Below, in pieces: positions 16,223 to 27,730 of a DNA stretch of 64,000 nucleotides. Below the pieces are notes generated by a model. It saw only the letters and a list, made by a program, of their open reading frames with translations, was not told the DNA's origin and searched no databases. This DNA comes from Myotis daubentonii. Taxonomy: Eukaryota; Chordata; Mammalia; Chiroptera; Vespertilionidae. Location of the stretch: contig NC_081840.1 in NCBI RefSeq assembly GCF_963259705.1, positions 3,337,562-3,401,561 on the forward strand, read 5' to 3'. Position 1 is the stretch's first letter. Each line of letters begins with the position of its first letter. Made by a program: the position numbers and the translations under genes.

Positions 16223-16443
16223 GTACATCGAGCGAGAGCATTCCTCAAACTGCCACACAGCCAGCCATTTCATCACCACCAAAGCCTGCGGTCTCCAGAG
16301 TGGTTTCTGCAACACGCCTGGTCAACCCACCACCACGACCTTCAGGAAATGCAGCCACAAAAATACCTAATCCCATGGGAGGGGTCAAGAGAAAATCCTC
16401 ACCTCACAGAGAAGAAAGTCCCAAGAAAACCAAAACAGAAGAG
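16223..16443 (+). CDS. PAPOLA: PAPOLA exon (221 bp), Pro/Ser-rich region and NLS2
   Basis: Starts TSSESIPQTATQPAISSPPK (first two bases complete a Gly codon), continues through RVVSATRLVNPPPRPSGNAA and ends GVKRKSSPHREESPKKTKTE plus E. The acceptor is taattattag and the donor gtacct at 16444. KRK...PKKTK is the second nuclear localisation signal. The known PAPOLA C-terminal region is also a phosphorylation and modification target; that is family knowledge, not visible here. Confidence 0.95.
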
Positions 16444-16740
16444 GTACCTATATATTAGTTACCCATGAGAACACCAGCTTAACTATTTTAAAATCCAGCG
16501 AAAGAAAACCTTTGTGGGCCTAAAATGAGAAGCAGGAAGGAGGAAAGCTTATAGGAAATGTTTAGGGCGTGTTGCAGTGCCATAGTTTCTCTCCCCCTTC
16601 CTGCTCTCTCAGTGACCTCTTCCTAAAGCTGTGCCTCTCATTCCAGCTTCTGTAGCATGTCTAGTTCATAACGACTTAGCGTGGACTTAATGGCACCTTC
16701 ATTTATTGCTCTCATACAGCTGGCTTTTATAGGTACCAAT

Positions 16741-16922
16741 TAAAATATATATATCTTTATTGATTTCAGTGAGGAAGGGAGAGAGCGAGATAGAAATATC
16801 AATGATGAGAATTGTTGATCGGTTGCCTCCTGCATGCCCCCCCACTGGGGATTGAGCCCAACCTGGGCATCGAACCATGACCTTCTGGTTCATAGGTTGA
16901 CTACTGAGCCACTCTGGCTGGG
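16741..16922 (-). repeat. Ves SINE
   Basis: Reverse copy: tatctttattgatttcagtg, gaggaagggagagagcgag, ggttgcctcctgcatgcccc, then a shortened tRNA-like part ending ctgagccactctggctgggc. Confidence 0.88.
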
Positions 16923-17744
16923 CATGGGTACTGATTTTTTCATAGCTTTTTTGGACATGGTTTTTGTTTCTTGATCCAAATGGAATTTTGGAGTTTTTAC
17001 ACTATACTTGGTAAGAATGCCAGTGGTTCTAAGGGAATTTCCTAATGGAATGCCTGGCCAAAGTTGTAAAGTCAGATTAGTTTGGGGGGCTTGAATTATT
17101 ATTTTCTCTTAACTCTTTAGGAAATTTTCTAGAAATATGAACTTTTTATAGTGAATGGTTTATCTTGTCAAAGTCTCAGTTTTAAGAAAACCATTAAAAG
17201 TATACATTGATTTTAAGTGTGTATCTTAGTCTAGAAATAGCCTTGTTACACAGTTTCATTGATCCCTGGAGTGACTCTCGTGTTGTTTCCTGTTAGTGAG
17301 GCTTTCACCATTGCCACAGAGGTGACAGTTCAAATGTTTTATTCCCTAGGTTATTCTGAAGTTTTTTTGTTCTTCTAGGAAATAGTCACTATTAATGAAC
17401 TATGAATAATTTGATGAATTTTGTCACTCTTATGATTCTGTGAATGAAAAATGGTTACAGTATATTTTAAAACATGTATTCTGAAAACCCGTCTGTAATT
17501 ATCTCCAAAGGCAGTGGTTTTCAACCCTGACTGTACATCAGAATTACTTTTTCAGGTTTTTGGTATTTTCTTACCAGAATTTAGGGCCTTCTACAAATAC
17601 AGAATCAGAAACTCTCCAGGAGTTTAGGCCTGGGGATTTCTTCTTCCCTTTTTTTTTTTGAGATATTCATTAATGTTCTTGTGTAAAACTTAATTTTTTA
17701 AAAAAAATTTTTTTGTGTACCACCAAAAGGGGATTAGTTTAGTC

Positions 17745-17883
17745 TAGCGGTCGCCAACCTTTCGGACCTCGCGGACCACCGGTTGGCAACCACTGCTCCA
17801 AAGGTTCCTTAAGCCAGTGGTCGCCAATCTTTCAGAACTCATGGACCACCAGTGGTCTGTGGGCCACCAGTTGGCGATTGCTG
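17745..17883. mobile_element. hAT MITE-like element with 8-bp TSD
   Basis: Flanked by perfect 8-bp duplications gtttagtc (17737-17744 and 17884-17891), as expected for hAT transposons. It starts tagcggtcgccaacctttcg and ends ccagttggcgattgctg. Inside are two tandem versions of a short unit ggtcgccaa(c/t)cttt...ggaccacc...gttggc, so it is either an internal duplication or a nested second copy. Confidence 0.8.
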
Positions 17884-18095
17884 GTTTAGTCCATCCCTTC
17901 CTCAGTCATCTGCTTCCCACCTCTTCCAAACGCGCTAGAAAAACATTTTGGAGGCAGGGAGTGGGTGAGGAAGCAGCTAGCCTGAGTTCCTGGGAACCTC
18001 TGAAAAGCCCCATGCTACTGGATTGTGTTGTGCCTCAGCCTAAGAATGTCCTGGTGTGGGTGTGATTCCACATTTACATTTCTTTTACCCTAGTA

Positions 18096-18307
18096 CAGTG
18101 GTCGGCAAAGTCATAGTCAACAGAGCCAAGTATCAACAGTACAACGATTGAAATTTCTTTTGAGAGCCAGATTTTTTTAAATTTAAGCTATATACGTAGG
18201 TACATTGTTATTAACTTAATTAGGGTACTCCTAAGGCTCAGGAAGAGCCACACTCAAAGGGCCAAAGAGCCACATGGGGCTCGCGAGCCGCAGTTTGCCG
18301 ACCACGG
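18096..18307. mobile_element. hAT MITE-like element with 8-bp TSD
   Basis: Perfect 8-bp duplications ccctagta at 18088-18095 and 18308-18315. Termini are cagtggtcggcaaag and tttgccgaccacgg, which are inverted repeats. No coding capacity; belongs to the non-autonomous hAT class well known in vesper bats. Confidence 0.88.
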
Positions 18308-18336
18308 CCCTAGTATATGCAAGCATAGCTCTAGCC

Positions 18337-18571
18337 CAGCTGTGGGCAAACTACGGCCTGCGGGCCGGATCCAGCCCATTCGGCTGTTCTATCCGGCCCA
18401 CGGAACCGAAAGAGTGGAGGGTTCGCTTGCTCTCCCCTCCGCTCCTTCACCAGCAGCAGTGTTAACATGTATTAGTTCACACAAACACTCCATCCATGCT
18501 TTTGTTCCAGCCCTCCGGTCCAGTTTAAGAACCCATTGTGGCCCTCGAGTCAAAAAGTTTGCCCACCCCTG
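18337..18571. mobile_element. hAT MITE-like element with 8-bp TSD
   Basis: Starts cagctgtgggcaaactacgg and ends aagtttgcccacccctg, giving inverted termini. Flanks ctctagcc (18329-18336) and ctctagac (18572-18579) match at 7 of 8 bases. Different family from its neighbour at 18096. Confidence 0.85.
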
Positions 18572-18759
18572 CTCTAGACACTTATCATTCCATTTCCCTA
18601 ATGTTAATTGGTCAATTTTTTAATGATTCTCTGTGAGCTCTAACCAAATATGTACCAGCACAATATTTGTAATTTCATTTGCTCTTACCTTGCTAGGAAA
18701 CACTTACGTTTCATGTCTAGTTTAGGGAGGTAGTAGGAATGTAGAGTTTTTAAAATTTT

Positions 18760-19300
18760 AAACGTGTGCACAGGAGAATCATTTCATGTATCCATGTACC
18801 CACAATGCAGCTTCAGGTATGAGCGCTTGGCCAATCCCTGCACTCTTAGTTCTTTCAGCCTTTTCCACTTCCTCCAAACATATCATTCCATTAGTTTTTT
18901 TTAAATTCTTCTATCTAAAAGATAATGATTACAAAAAGGAAAGTCTCTGTCTATATAAAAGGCTAAGTTGACTCACGCATGCACAATACATATAAAGTTC
19001 TTGCTGGTGCCAATTGCGCATGTTATTTTGATCTGTCATTGTCGATTGTGAATTTGGCTGACACTTCTATTATAGAGAACGGGCTAATAGCAGTATTAAA
19101 ATATTTCTTCTAATTAATTTCCTTTCAGTGTGCATGAATTTGTGCACCAGGTCATTAGTAACAGCATAAGTGTAACCCACTTAGAAAAAAAATCAATAAT
19201 TCATTAATATAATCAACAGTTCATTAATATTATATATCTAGTCAGTGCCCAAAGATCCCTAATTGTGTCATTGATTTGTGTGTTTTTTTAGTCTTTTTTT
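18760..19300 (+). repeat. Old L1 3'-UTR remnant, split by Helitrons
   Basis: Words such as atgtatccatgtacccacaa, cttccaaacatatcattcc and atctagtcagtgcccaaaga follow the order of an old mammalian L1 3' UTR. The remnant is interrupted by the Helitron-like insert at 18944-19158, and the one at 19308-19673 sits at its far end. Confidence 0.55.
18944..19158 (+). mobile_element. Helitron remnant (HeliBat-like), short non-autonomous
   Basis: Begins tctctgtctatataaaaggc and ends gtgcatgaatttgtgcaccaggtcattag. Both resemble HeliBat ends (tctatataaaaggctaa... and ...gtgcaccgggcctctag). No Rep/helicase code. Diverged and therefore older than the copy at 19308. Confidence 0.7.
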
Positions 19301-19307
19301 GTCCAAA

Positions 19308-19673
19308 TCCTATATAATAAAAAGCTAATATGCAAATCGACTGAACAGTGGAATGACCGGTTGCTATGGCGCGCACTGACCACGAGGGGGAAGATGCTCA
19401 ATGCAGGAGCTGCCCCTTGGTGGTCAGTGCGCTCCCACAGGGGGAGTGCCACTCAGCCAGAAGCTTGGCTGATGACTGGTGAGCGCAGTGGCGGTGGTGG
19501 AAGCCTCTCCTGCCTCTGCGGCAGCGCTAAGGATGTCTGACTGTGGGGAGTGGGCCTAAGCTGGGAGTCGGACATCCCCCGAGGGCTCCCAGACTGTGAG
19601 AGGGTGCAGGCTGGGCTAGGGTTCCCCCGATCCCCAGCCCCGAGTCCACGAATGTTGTGCACTGGGCCTCTAG
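19308..19673 (+). mobile_element. Non-autonomous HeliBat-type Helitron
   Basis: Starts tcctatataataaaaagcta and ends tgtgcactgggcctctag, the classic HeliBat 5' TC and 3' CTAG ends. It lies between A (19307) and T (19674), the Helitron target pattern, with no target duplication. The interior (cgcgcactgaccacgaggggg, aaggatgtctgactgtgggg) is GC-rich against an AT-rich intron. No Rep/helicase code. Confidence 0.9.
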
Positions 19674-20339
19674 TCTATAAATAAGATCCCTGTTTAGCAA
19701 TTGATTGATGTCTCAAGTATCCTGTAAAATAGAGGTTTCTCCCATTTTTTTCTTGCAAATTTTTTTTCCTGTATAGTTTCTCAATCTGGGGTTTGCTGGT
19801 TGGCAGCTCATTTTTATTTAGACTAATAAAAATTGAATTTTAAATTGTAGAAGGGATCTTAGGATCTCAGTTATAAATCTCATTTCTTAGAAGAGAAACT
19901 CAAGGTTCATTGGCTTTTTCCTTTATAAAGCTAATGAAACTCAGAGACAGGATTAAAACCCAGGCCTAAAATCATGGCGCTAAATTTGAAGAAGATTGTG
20001 TTTTTTTTGAAGAAGAAGATTGTGAAAATATTCTAAATATCCTAATTTTGAAGGTCTCCTAAACTGGGTTTTTTTATTCTTTGTTAATGAGTACTTGGCA
20101 TTAGAAATTTTAGCAAATCAGAAAGAAACACTGGTTCTGCTTAATTAATACACTAAGGTGTATGTAGATAGGAGGGTTTTAGGTATTGCCAGGTAGTTTA
20201 GCTCTGCTAAATTTGCATCATATGCTAAAGCTTTTCAAATATATATAAATGGCAGTAATGTAAAATAAAAATAGAAAAATCTGCCCCATATATATATTTT
20301 AAAACTTATGATACCATATATGTTTTTTAATATGATGCT

Positions 20340-20690
20340 ATAAATATTTCAAAAACTTATGGAAAATTTCAAACATGTACAAAGTTATAATGTACAGTCA
20401 TGTCTGCATCACTACAGCTAACAAATCATTGCCAGCCTTCTTTCATCTACACATCTGCTCCCTTCCCCACGTCACGAAGCAGATCCCAGGCACATCATTT
20501 CAACCATAAATATTCCTAAAAATAAGGACTAATAAAAAACACAGCTATAGTATATTACATCATATATATATTTGTGTGTGTGTATAAGTACATTTACCAG
20601 TATTACCATATTGTTACATATCCAGTCAGAATTGAAATTGGTTCAGTAGGGTTTTCAATTACTGTTTGTTAAGTATGTCTGTTTGAGGAA
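20340..20690 (+). repeat. Old L1 3'-UTR remnant
   Basis: Diverged L1-type 3' UTR: tttcaaacatgtacaaagtt, acgaagcagatcccaggcac, ataaatattcctaaaaataagg and atatccagtcagaattg in the expected order. Confidence 0.5.
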
Positions 20691-21091
20691 TACAAATAAG
20701 GTTTTTATTGGAATCGGTTGATACTGCAGTTAAATCTCTCCTGCTCTGTAAGTTTATCCTGTGGTTTCTATGTCTTGTTTTAGAGCCAATTAAAATTAAA
20801 TTTTAGTTCTCTCTAGTAAGTAAAGCAGTGAAATTAGTGTCAATTATTTTTCTTAAGAAAGTGATGCTTATTAACAAGTCAGTACAGGAATGGGAAAGTA
20901 TAGCCATTTTGGGCTTCCCCTGTTCCCTCTTTATCAAAAATGCATTGTTTTGAATGGAATTATAATATACTTAAAAATTAAGATCTGAGGAGAGAGCCTT
21001 TCTTAAACCTTTTATTCAGGATTTTAATAGGTCATACTAAGGGATTTTGTGGTTAATTAGCTTTGGGAAAATTAAAGGGATATTCTTTTTT

Positions 21092-21310
21092 TAAAAAAAT
21101 ATATTTTATTGATTTTTTTTACAGAGAGGAAGAGAGAGGGATAGAGAGTTACAAACATCGATGAGAGAGAAACATCGACCAGCTGCCTCCTGCACACCTC
21201 CTACTGGGGATGTGCCCGCAACCAAGGTACATGCCCTTGACTGTAATCGAACCTGGGACCCTTGAGTCCGCAGGCCGACGCTCTATCCACTGAGCCAAAC
21301 CAGTTAGGGC
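21092..21310 (-). repeat. Ves SINE
   Basis: Reverse copy with a T-rich tail, tacagagaggaagagagagg, aacatcgatgagagagaaac, ggggatgtgcccgcaaccaa, gaacctgggacccttgagtc and the end gccaaaccagttagggc. Well preserved. Confidence 0.92.
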
Positions 21311-21330
21311 AAGGATATTCTTTTTAAAAC

Positions 21331-21332
<2 letters not shown>

Positions 21333-21373
<41 letters not shown>
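21333..21373. repeat. (TG)n microsatellite
   Basis: About 20 uninterrupted TG dinucleotides directly after the Ves SINE at 21092-21310. Confidence 0.95.
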
Positions 21374-21380
<7 letters not shown>

Positions 21381-21633
21381 CTTTAGGTGGTGGTGATGAA
21401 TAACAGTTTACGTCATGTTCTTTTTAATTTTGGCAGATACTACAATTTAGTATACTAATTAAACTTGTTAATATGGAAAAAATTTAAGTGAATCAGTAAT
21501 TATTTTAAGGCCATTATTGATCTTACAGGTTAAATTATTTCATAACTTAAAAAATTATGTAAGTTAAAGCATTGATTGGCAAATAATCTAAAATTTTCAT
21601 TTTAGAGAATAAAGCTTTTCTTTTTAAAAACAG

Positions 21634-21696
21634 GATGAAACAAGTGAAGATGCTAACTGTCCTGCTTTGAGTGGACATGATAAAACAGAAACGAAG
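21634..21696 (+). CDS. PAPOLA: PAPOLA exon (63 bp)
   Basis: Encodes DETSEDANCPALSGHDKTET plus K in whole codons. The acceptor is ttttaaaaacag and the donor gtatac at 21697. Acidic linker just after NLS2. Confidence 0.94.
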
Positions 21697-23542
21697 GTAT
21701 ACTAAATTTAGCCTTGGTGTACATACACAATTCAGAGGATGGAAGATGTGATAGGAATGTGTGTAGAATATTGTGCTGTAATTTGTTCTATAGGTTGTTT
21801 CCAGAAGTGTCCGTTTTTAATGTTAATTTACAATGCTAATATTAAATTCCTAATGTTTGAGGCCCTTCTAGTTGCACTGTAATCTGTTGGGCACCTAACG
21901 GTATAGAGTGGTGAGTGAATTATTCCGTACCTTTAAAGAACTTACAATTCTTTACAATTAAGTAAAGAAAATAAAAGAGAAGCAATTAATTACATTATCA
22001 AAGTGATTGAGGATGGTGGGTTGGTGAGAGGCAAGAGAAGTTACTTTTTGACTGCAGAAGTAATGTAAGGCTTCAAAAAAGGGAGCTGTAGTATTTGAGG
22101 CAGTCTCTGAAGGATACAGAGGGTTGTGGGCAGGCCAGCATGAGGTCATCTCGCTGTTGAGGTGAGAGTATGGCATGTTGAGAAAAATAGTTTTCTTTGC
22201 AGAAGGTTCTGGCTAGAACCTAAGGTGTGGGGGCTTGAAACAAGGTAGACAGGCTGGGAGAGATTGGTTTAGCCAAATTGTATGAGACTGGGAACATCAT
22301 TTTTTTTTTTTTCCAGAAATTGAAATATACTAAAGGCTTAACTCTGTCCTTATTGTAGAAAAATTGGAAATCTTCTTTCCCCCAAATTATCCAGATTCCC
22401 ATGATTGATATTTTAGCAAGTATTATTTTGATGTCTTTATAGATTTGTCTGTGTATACTGCCAATGCCTTTTGCTTTTAAGTCTTTATTCACTCTGTAAA
22501 CCAAGAAAAAATTTCATGTCATTTTTATAATCTAGAAAATATTATTAATGGCTGCATAGAATGCTATCTTAAAGCAGTTATCATTTTTTATACAGGCGGT
22601 TTCCTATTGTTAGTAATTGTTCCTGTTAAAAGAAAGTTGCCCTTTCCTACTGTAGCATTGACTATCGTTAAATGGCTGCCATTATTTATGTTTATTTCAT
22701 TTGGATAAATTAATTAAAGAGGAATTACTGAGGCAAATAGTATGCTTCCTTTTAAAACTTGATACGTATTGCCAAGCTGTGCTATAGAAACACTGTACTT
22801 TTTCTATTTCTTACATCCTATTTTACCCTTTGTAATTTCAGAGGAGAAAATTGGTATTTCATTGTTCTATTATTGTATAAGTATTTTTTATAGAAATTCA
22901 AATTTTTATTTTTTTCATTTGTGTATATATATATGTGTGTGTGTTATTGTTTGTGTGCACTGCTTTTTAAGAGTTGGAGCAGTGGGATGACATGGCTCAT
23001 TCACCCCATGGTTTCTGACTAACCTTAGAGCAAAACTGAGCATTGATTATTGAGAAAGGGACAGAAACCAAAAGGAAGGAGGAATGTCTTAGAGACAGTT
23101 TCTACTTTTAATTAAAGGCATGGAAGCAATTTTTGTGCTTCTTAGTAATTTTATTTAATAATATTGAATGGACTTTGTTTTTCACATAGTTAAGAGCTTG
23201 AGTTTATATTTTGTTAATCATTGTCTGAGCCACATTTAATAATGTGCCTGTGCATGTCTTTAATTATTGTTTGCTCAAAATGTCCAAATTGGAGCTGGTT
23301 GGGAAGTCACGAGATATTCTGACCACGCCTTAAAAAATCAAAGTAGGCAAATAGAAATCTATGTGTATGTGCAATGGGGTAATAACCTGCAATAGGCTTA
23401 AAAGATGGTTTTGTAATGCAGTCGCATCTTTCTCTTAATCCTTTCTGTTTTCTAATATGTCTGCTCTATTAGCCACCAAACCCCATTTTGTTCTTTTATT
23501 CTTTTCTAAGACTCTTTCGTCCCTGTCTTCTTTGTCTCACAG
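21697..23542 (+). other. PAPOLA intron, old L1 traces
   Basis: AT-rich. A segment near 22540-22860 (aatggctgcatagaatgcta ... gaattactgaggcaaatag) resembles an old L1 3' region. A TA/TG microsatellite lies at 22921-22944. No gene is seen. Confidence 0.6.
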
Positions 23543-23617
23543 GAACAACTTGATACAGAGACAAGTACAACTCAATCAGAGACTGTTCAGACAGCGGCTT
23601 CTCTGTTGGCCTCTCAG
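23543..23617 (+). CDS. PAPOLA: PAPOLA exon (75 bp)
   Basis: Encodes EQLDTETSTTQSETVQTAAS then LLASQ in whole codons. The acceptor is gtctcacag and the donor gtacta at 23618. It is part of the C-terminal tail that in mammals contacts CFIm25 (NUDT21) and splicing factors; that role is family knowledge. Confidence 0.95.
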
Positions 23618-25561
23618 GTACTAAGTGCAGAAAGCAAGGAGAGCTTTATAAATGCTGTGGAGATTAGTGTGGCATAATGAGCTAAAATGAGCGTTTATGG
23701 AAGACTGATAAAAGTATCTTTGTGAAAGTAATTCCTTGCTAGCCTATCCCTGTATTTATTGTAGTTCAGAGCCTAGGATGTGGTGGAACCTTTTTTGTGT
23801 GCTGTTCAGATGCTAACTCATCCCCTTACACATGTGATAGTGCAAATGATTTAGCTCCTCACTAGTCAGCATGCAGTGTTCATACAGCGGCTTTATTTAG
23901 AGGTCAAAGTGAAATTTAAATTATGACAGCTAAAAACCATTCTTTGTGGATTTCATTTTTACAAGGTTAATATGACCTTTTTATTTTTAAAATGTGTTTC
24001 TGCCTCCCTGTGTATTTCTGATTTTGTTATTAATGTTATGGACCCCATAGTTCTTTAAAATAATGTTTGCATTTGACATAGAAATTCTACTTGTGACAGT
24101 CCTCCCCCAACCATTGATTTGTGAACTTCCATTTTGTTGGCGAAATGTTTTCTTGAATTCCCCCAAGTTGAATATATTTCTAAGTCCAGGTCAAACTCTG
24201 ACACAAAGTACATCTTTTCTTTAGCTAGAGGTTAAATAGGTCACCCTACAAAAGAACTGAGAGATGATGGCTACAGTTGCTGAACAATCCAGTGATGTTT
24301 GCTGCTTTGTGGTTCAGGGTTATTTTAATGTGACAGTTCTAAAATGTGGTTTTGCTGGCTGTTAACCCTACGACCTACGTCACAGTCCCCAAAGATAGTC
24401 CGCATATTATGTTTGCTCGTCTGGAATGTCTTTTATTTCAGAACCTTTATCTGATAAGATGCAGTGGGGTAACTAAAACCACGTTAGCAAGTGTGGAGCT
24501 TGATGCTGACACATGGACAAACCTGTTCATCACCTGAAACTGTCCTGCGATGGGCCGGCAGCCTTTCAGTGCCCACGTTCTTCTCGGGGAGCTGTTGATA
24601 CTTTGGTCTCATTGATTTCATCCCAGTGGTGATCAGTGCCCAGGGGTGTTTGCTTACTAGCTGTTTTTATGAGGAAGTAGAATTTTCTTTCTAGTGAAAG
24701 ATCTCACCACCCAGTTTATAGGAGTGATTATGTTGATGTAAAAAGTCCATCTCTGTGTTTGGTGGTATAAGGGGAATGTTTGGGGTGGGGGTGATTACGA
24801 GATTGTGCCCGTGTTTAACAAAGAATCCTTATGGTTTGAGGATAAACTTGAAATATTTACAGATGGAATGATAGGATCTCTGGGCTTTGCTTCAGCATAA
24901 CCGGAGCGAAGGTGGGAGCGCACTCACTGGCTTTCATTTGACAGTTGATGAAGCTGCATAATGAACGCATGGGAATTCATCATACAGTGCTCTCTACTTT
25001 TGTGTATTTTTGGAATTTTCCATAATAAAACATTGAAAAATTCATCTCTATGTTTTTGAATGTTAAAGAAGGCTTGTGATTTAATTTATTTTTAATATGA
25101 AACTTCCCTAAAGTTTAAAATAATAAAATTATTGCTCAGTTGTATAGATAATTTACAAGGTCAAAACATCCCAAGTTTACTGATAATTGCTGCTCCTGTG
25201 TATCAGGTGAACCTGAAGTATTCTCCCACATGGGGGTGCTGCAGTACCAGTCAGCGCCACAGCCGATGGTGTTACTGCCCTGTAATGACATGCTGGGCAA
25301 TTGTTAGAGGAGTGTGTTTATAAAAGCTATGTTTGAAATTACTTACATTTTCTACATATTGCTAAAATGTTCCTACAAATGTAAAAGAAGTAATTTCATA
25401 GTAATTCATATTTATTTGTATTTCATTTTGAAAGTTTTCTTTAAATTTTTAATACTTATGCTAAGATCCCTCCATTTCTTAGGAATAAAGCAGTGGAAAA
25501 GTAAATCTCTGTTAAGTTACAGCGCTTTGTACAATGTTGTGTTCTTTGCTTTTGTCCTCAG
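23618..25561 (+). other. PAPOLA intron, non-coding
   Basis: AT-rich. About 24740-25042 resembles an L1 3' end, finishing cttttgtgtatttttggaattttccataataaaa. No gene is seen. Confidence 0.6.
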
Positions 25562-25657
25562 AAAACATCCAGTACAGACCTTTCTGATATCCCTGCTCTC
25601 CCTGCAAATCCTATTCCTGTTATCAAGAATTCAATAAAACTGAGATTGAATCGGTAA
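25562..25657 (+). CDS. PAPOLA: PAPOLA last coding exon with stop
   Basis: Encodes KTSSTDLSDIPALPANPIPV, then IKNSIKLRLNR and TAA at 25655-25657. The acceptor is tttgtcctcag. The peptide is identical to the conserved PAPOLA C-terminus, which supports an intact gene. Confidence 0.97.
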   Translation, partial: KTSSTDLSDIPALPANPIPVIKNSIKLRLNR

Positions 25658-27730
25658 AAACAACCTCAGGGGTCCATAAACAATATCTGCCAACTCAACC
25701 TGTTGTCTTCAAATGCTAAGAAAGGAGACTGGAGGGTACAAGACTAGACATGGCTGAACATGGATGTAGGTTTGTGTGACCTCCCTTACTGGGCTAAGCA
25801 GCACTTGATCGGAAGTCCAGGTTAGTATGTGAAGCCAGGAGTACTATTATTATTGTGTTAGCAACAGTTGCATTAACTATTTTAAAAAATTACTGCCTTT
25901 TAAAAAAAAACAAAAAACACAAAACAAACACACACACAAAAAAAACCCCCAAACCTCAAGCTATATTTGTATCCTTAATTGACCATCTGGATTGGGTTTA
26001 TGTTTGATGCATTGTTTGGAAAATTTGCGAGACAAACTAGCATAAGAACTCCTTATTCTGATGATGCACTTTTATGTATTTCGCTTTAGAAAGTAGTACT
26101 AATTTTAGATTTCAGCCTGATGGATTTCATTTTTTCTTGAAGAATTTCCTTTCCCATCAATTTTCAAATCGGATACCATTCTGCAGTGGTGTACTGTTGT
26201 ACTTGAGAGCAAGGCTAAGAGTATGTCTAGGTCAGTCCCTATGAGGCAGCTGTAACCCTTCCGAAGGAAATGTCAATTCTAAGATATGTGTTTGACATTG
26301 AAAGAATAATTAGGAAATACTGGGATTGATGGGGGTCGTGATTAAGAAATGATATATTCGTTTTATTTATAGAATTGTTTAGAGTGCAGATAAATCAGCG
26401 ATCAGCCAGCAGATCTTTTTCTTTGAGCTTATTAAAGCTCGGTATTGTTTTGCCTTTAGTCTGTGGTCTTTGAAACAGACAAAAGCATTTTGCTCCCTCC
26501 CCCTTGTTTTCCGTTTTCCCTTTCTGCTTGTATGCATAATGTAGGATTTAGTCCACACAAAACAAAATGCCAGTATTTTCTTAGGCAGTGGTGTGGAGCC
26601 GGTGACCCTGTGCCACGGGCCAGGACACCGAATTGTGGTCCCGTGGCCGGAACTCCAGGAGGACTAACGGAATGCCTGTGAACATGGGGTCTGTCTTGGA
26701 CAGCACTCGATCCTACAAAGGAGGGATGTTGTACACTCCACAGAACTCCGGTCTGTAGCCAAGCTGGTTTTCAGTTTTAAACATGTGGGCGAAAAGGCGT
26801 TTTCTCCAAGAATTTTAAACTAATTTTTATTTTTAAATGGTTGACCAAATTTGTCAGTAAATTTTACATCTAGAAACATTTAAAAATCATTTCTAGCACT
26901 CACTTGACATCTAGTCAGCTCTCTCTACACCTTTTTCATTTTATTTTATCCTGTCAGTAGATTAGGAACTCTTTAAAGAAGGCAATTCCTCATAACTAAG
27001 CACCAGAACAGCCATCTTCATGACTATGAGGGATGCTAGATGTTGATAAACTTCCTCTTAATCTGGACAAAGCAAACCTAACAGACCTTTCCGATGAGCA
27101 TGTTTTACGAATCCTCCCTTGTGCTCCATCCTGTCATGTGCATTTTCATGTTAAACTGCAATTACTTAAACTCCCCCCTGTCCTTCTAAATTAATTTTCC
27201 AAAGTTGGAGTGTAGTCTTCCCCTTAGGCCATGCATTAATTGAGGCTTTCTTTTCACCATACTTTGTAACATCTAGTATACAACATTTCTACTTCCCACG
27301 TCTTCACTCGCACAGTCACCGGCCCTGTCTCCACCACCAGAGAAAAAGGGTCACGCTCCCAGGGCAAGTGACAAGGTGGCTGGGTGTTTTGTGTAGCTTC
27401 AGAGTTAGATTGAAATTGCCAGGCACAGATTTAGTCTTGTCATTTGTTTACACATTGGGGGGAAAAATTCAGTTTATTCAACGTTTCCTGTAACTGCACC
27501 CAAGTTTTGCCACGCTGGGAACTTGGACCTTTTCTGTGTAGTGACTTTTTAATTCTAGTTTCATAACCTGGAGATCGGACTGTTGCTTTCGCATGATGTA
27601 CGTAGTGTCTCATGACTGGAGTTTGCTTTGTTTTATAGTATCTGTACTCCTTGTATTTTTCAAGAGCTATTTTGTAAACAGATGATGTATTTCTCCATTG
27701 AAAACACAATAAAAAAACAACAGCACAATC
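25658..27730 (+). other. PAPOLA: PAPOLA 3' UTR
   Basis: About 2.07 kb from the stop codon to the cleavage region after AATAAA at 27708. AT-rich, free of young SINEs, with A-rich and CA-rich tracts near 25890-25950. An internal ATTAAA at 26431-26436 could serve as a weaker proximal signal. The length fits the mammalian long 3' UTR. The exact cleavage base is not visible. Confidence 0.85.
27708..27713 (+). promoter_or_regulatory. Main polyadenylation signal AATAAA of PAPOLA
   Basis: AATAAA in gaaaacacaataaaaaaacaac, followed within ~40 nt by a T/G-rich stretch (ggctggtttcttttgactg) suitable as the downstream element. It lies where mammalian PAPOLA transcripts end. Confidence 0.85.

Larger units (their letters stand above)
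16444..21633 (+). other. PAPOLA intron (5.2 kb), transposon-dense
   Basis: Contains two Ves SINEs (16741, 21092), three hAT MITE-like elements (17745-18571), an L1 3'-UTR remnant into which two Helitrons have inserted, a further L1 remnant (20340-20690) and a GT microsatellite. A stretch near 17520-17650 (gcagtggttttcaaccctgac...gaatcagaaactctccagg) resembles an old hAT-Charlie (MER5-type) fossil. No gene is seen. Confidence 0.75.

Noticed and set aside
25775..25850. 5S-rRNA-like words (cttgatcggaag, ggttagtatgtg) in the PAPOLA 3' UTR
   Set aside because: Only short matches, order and box C region not preserved; no 5S gene can be supported.
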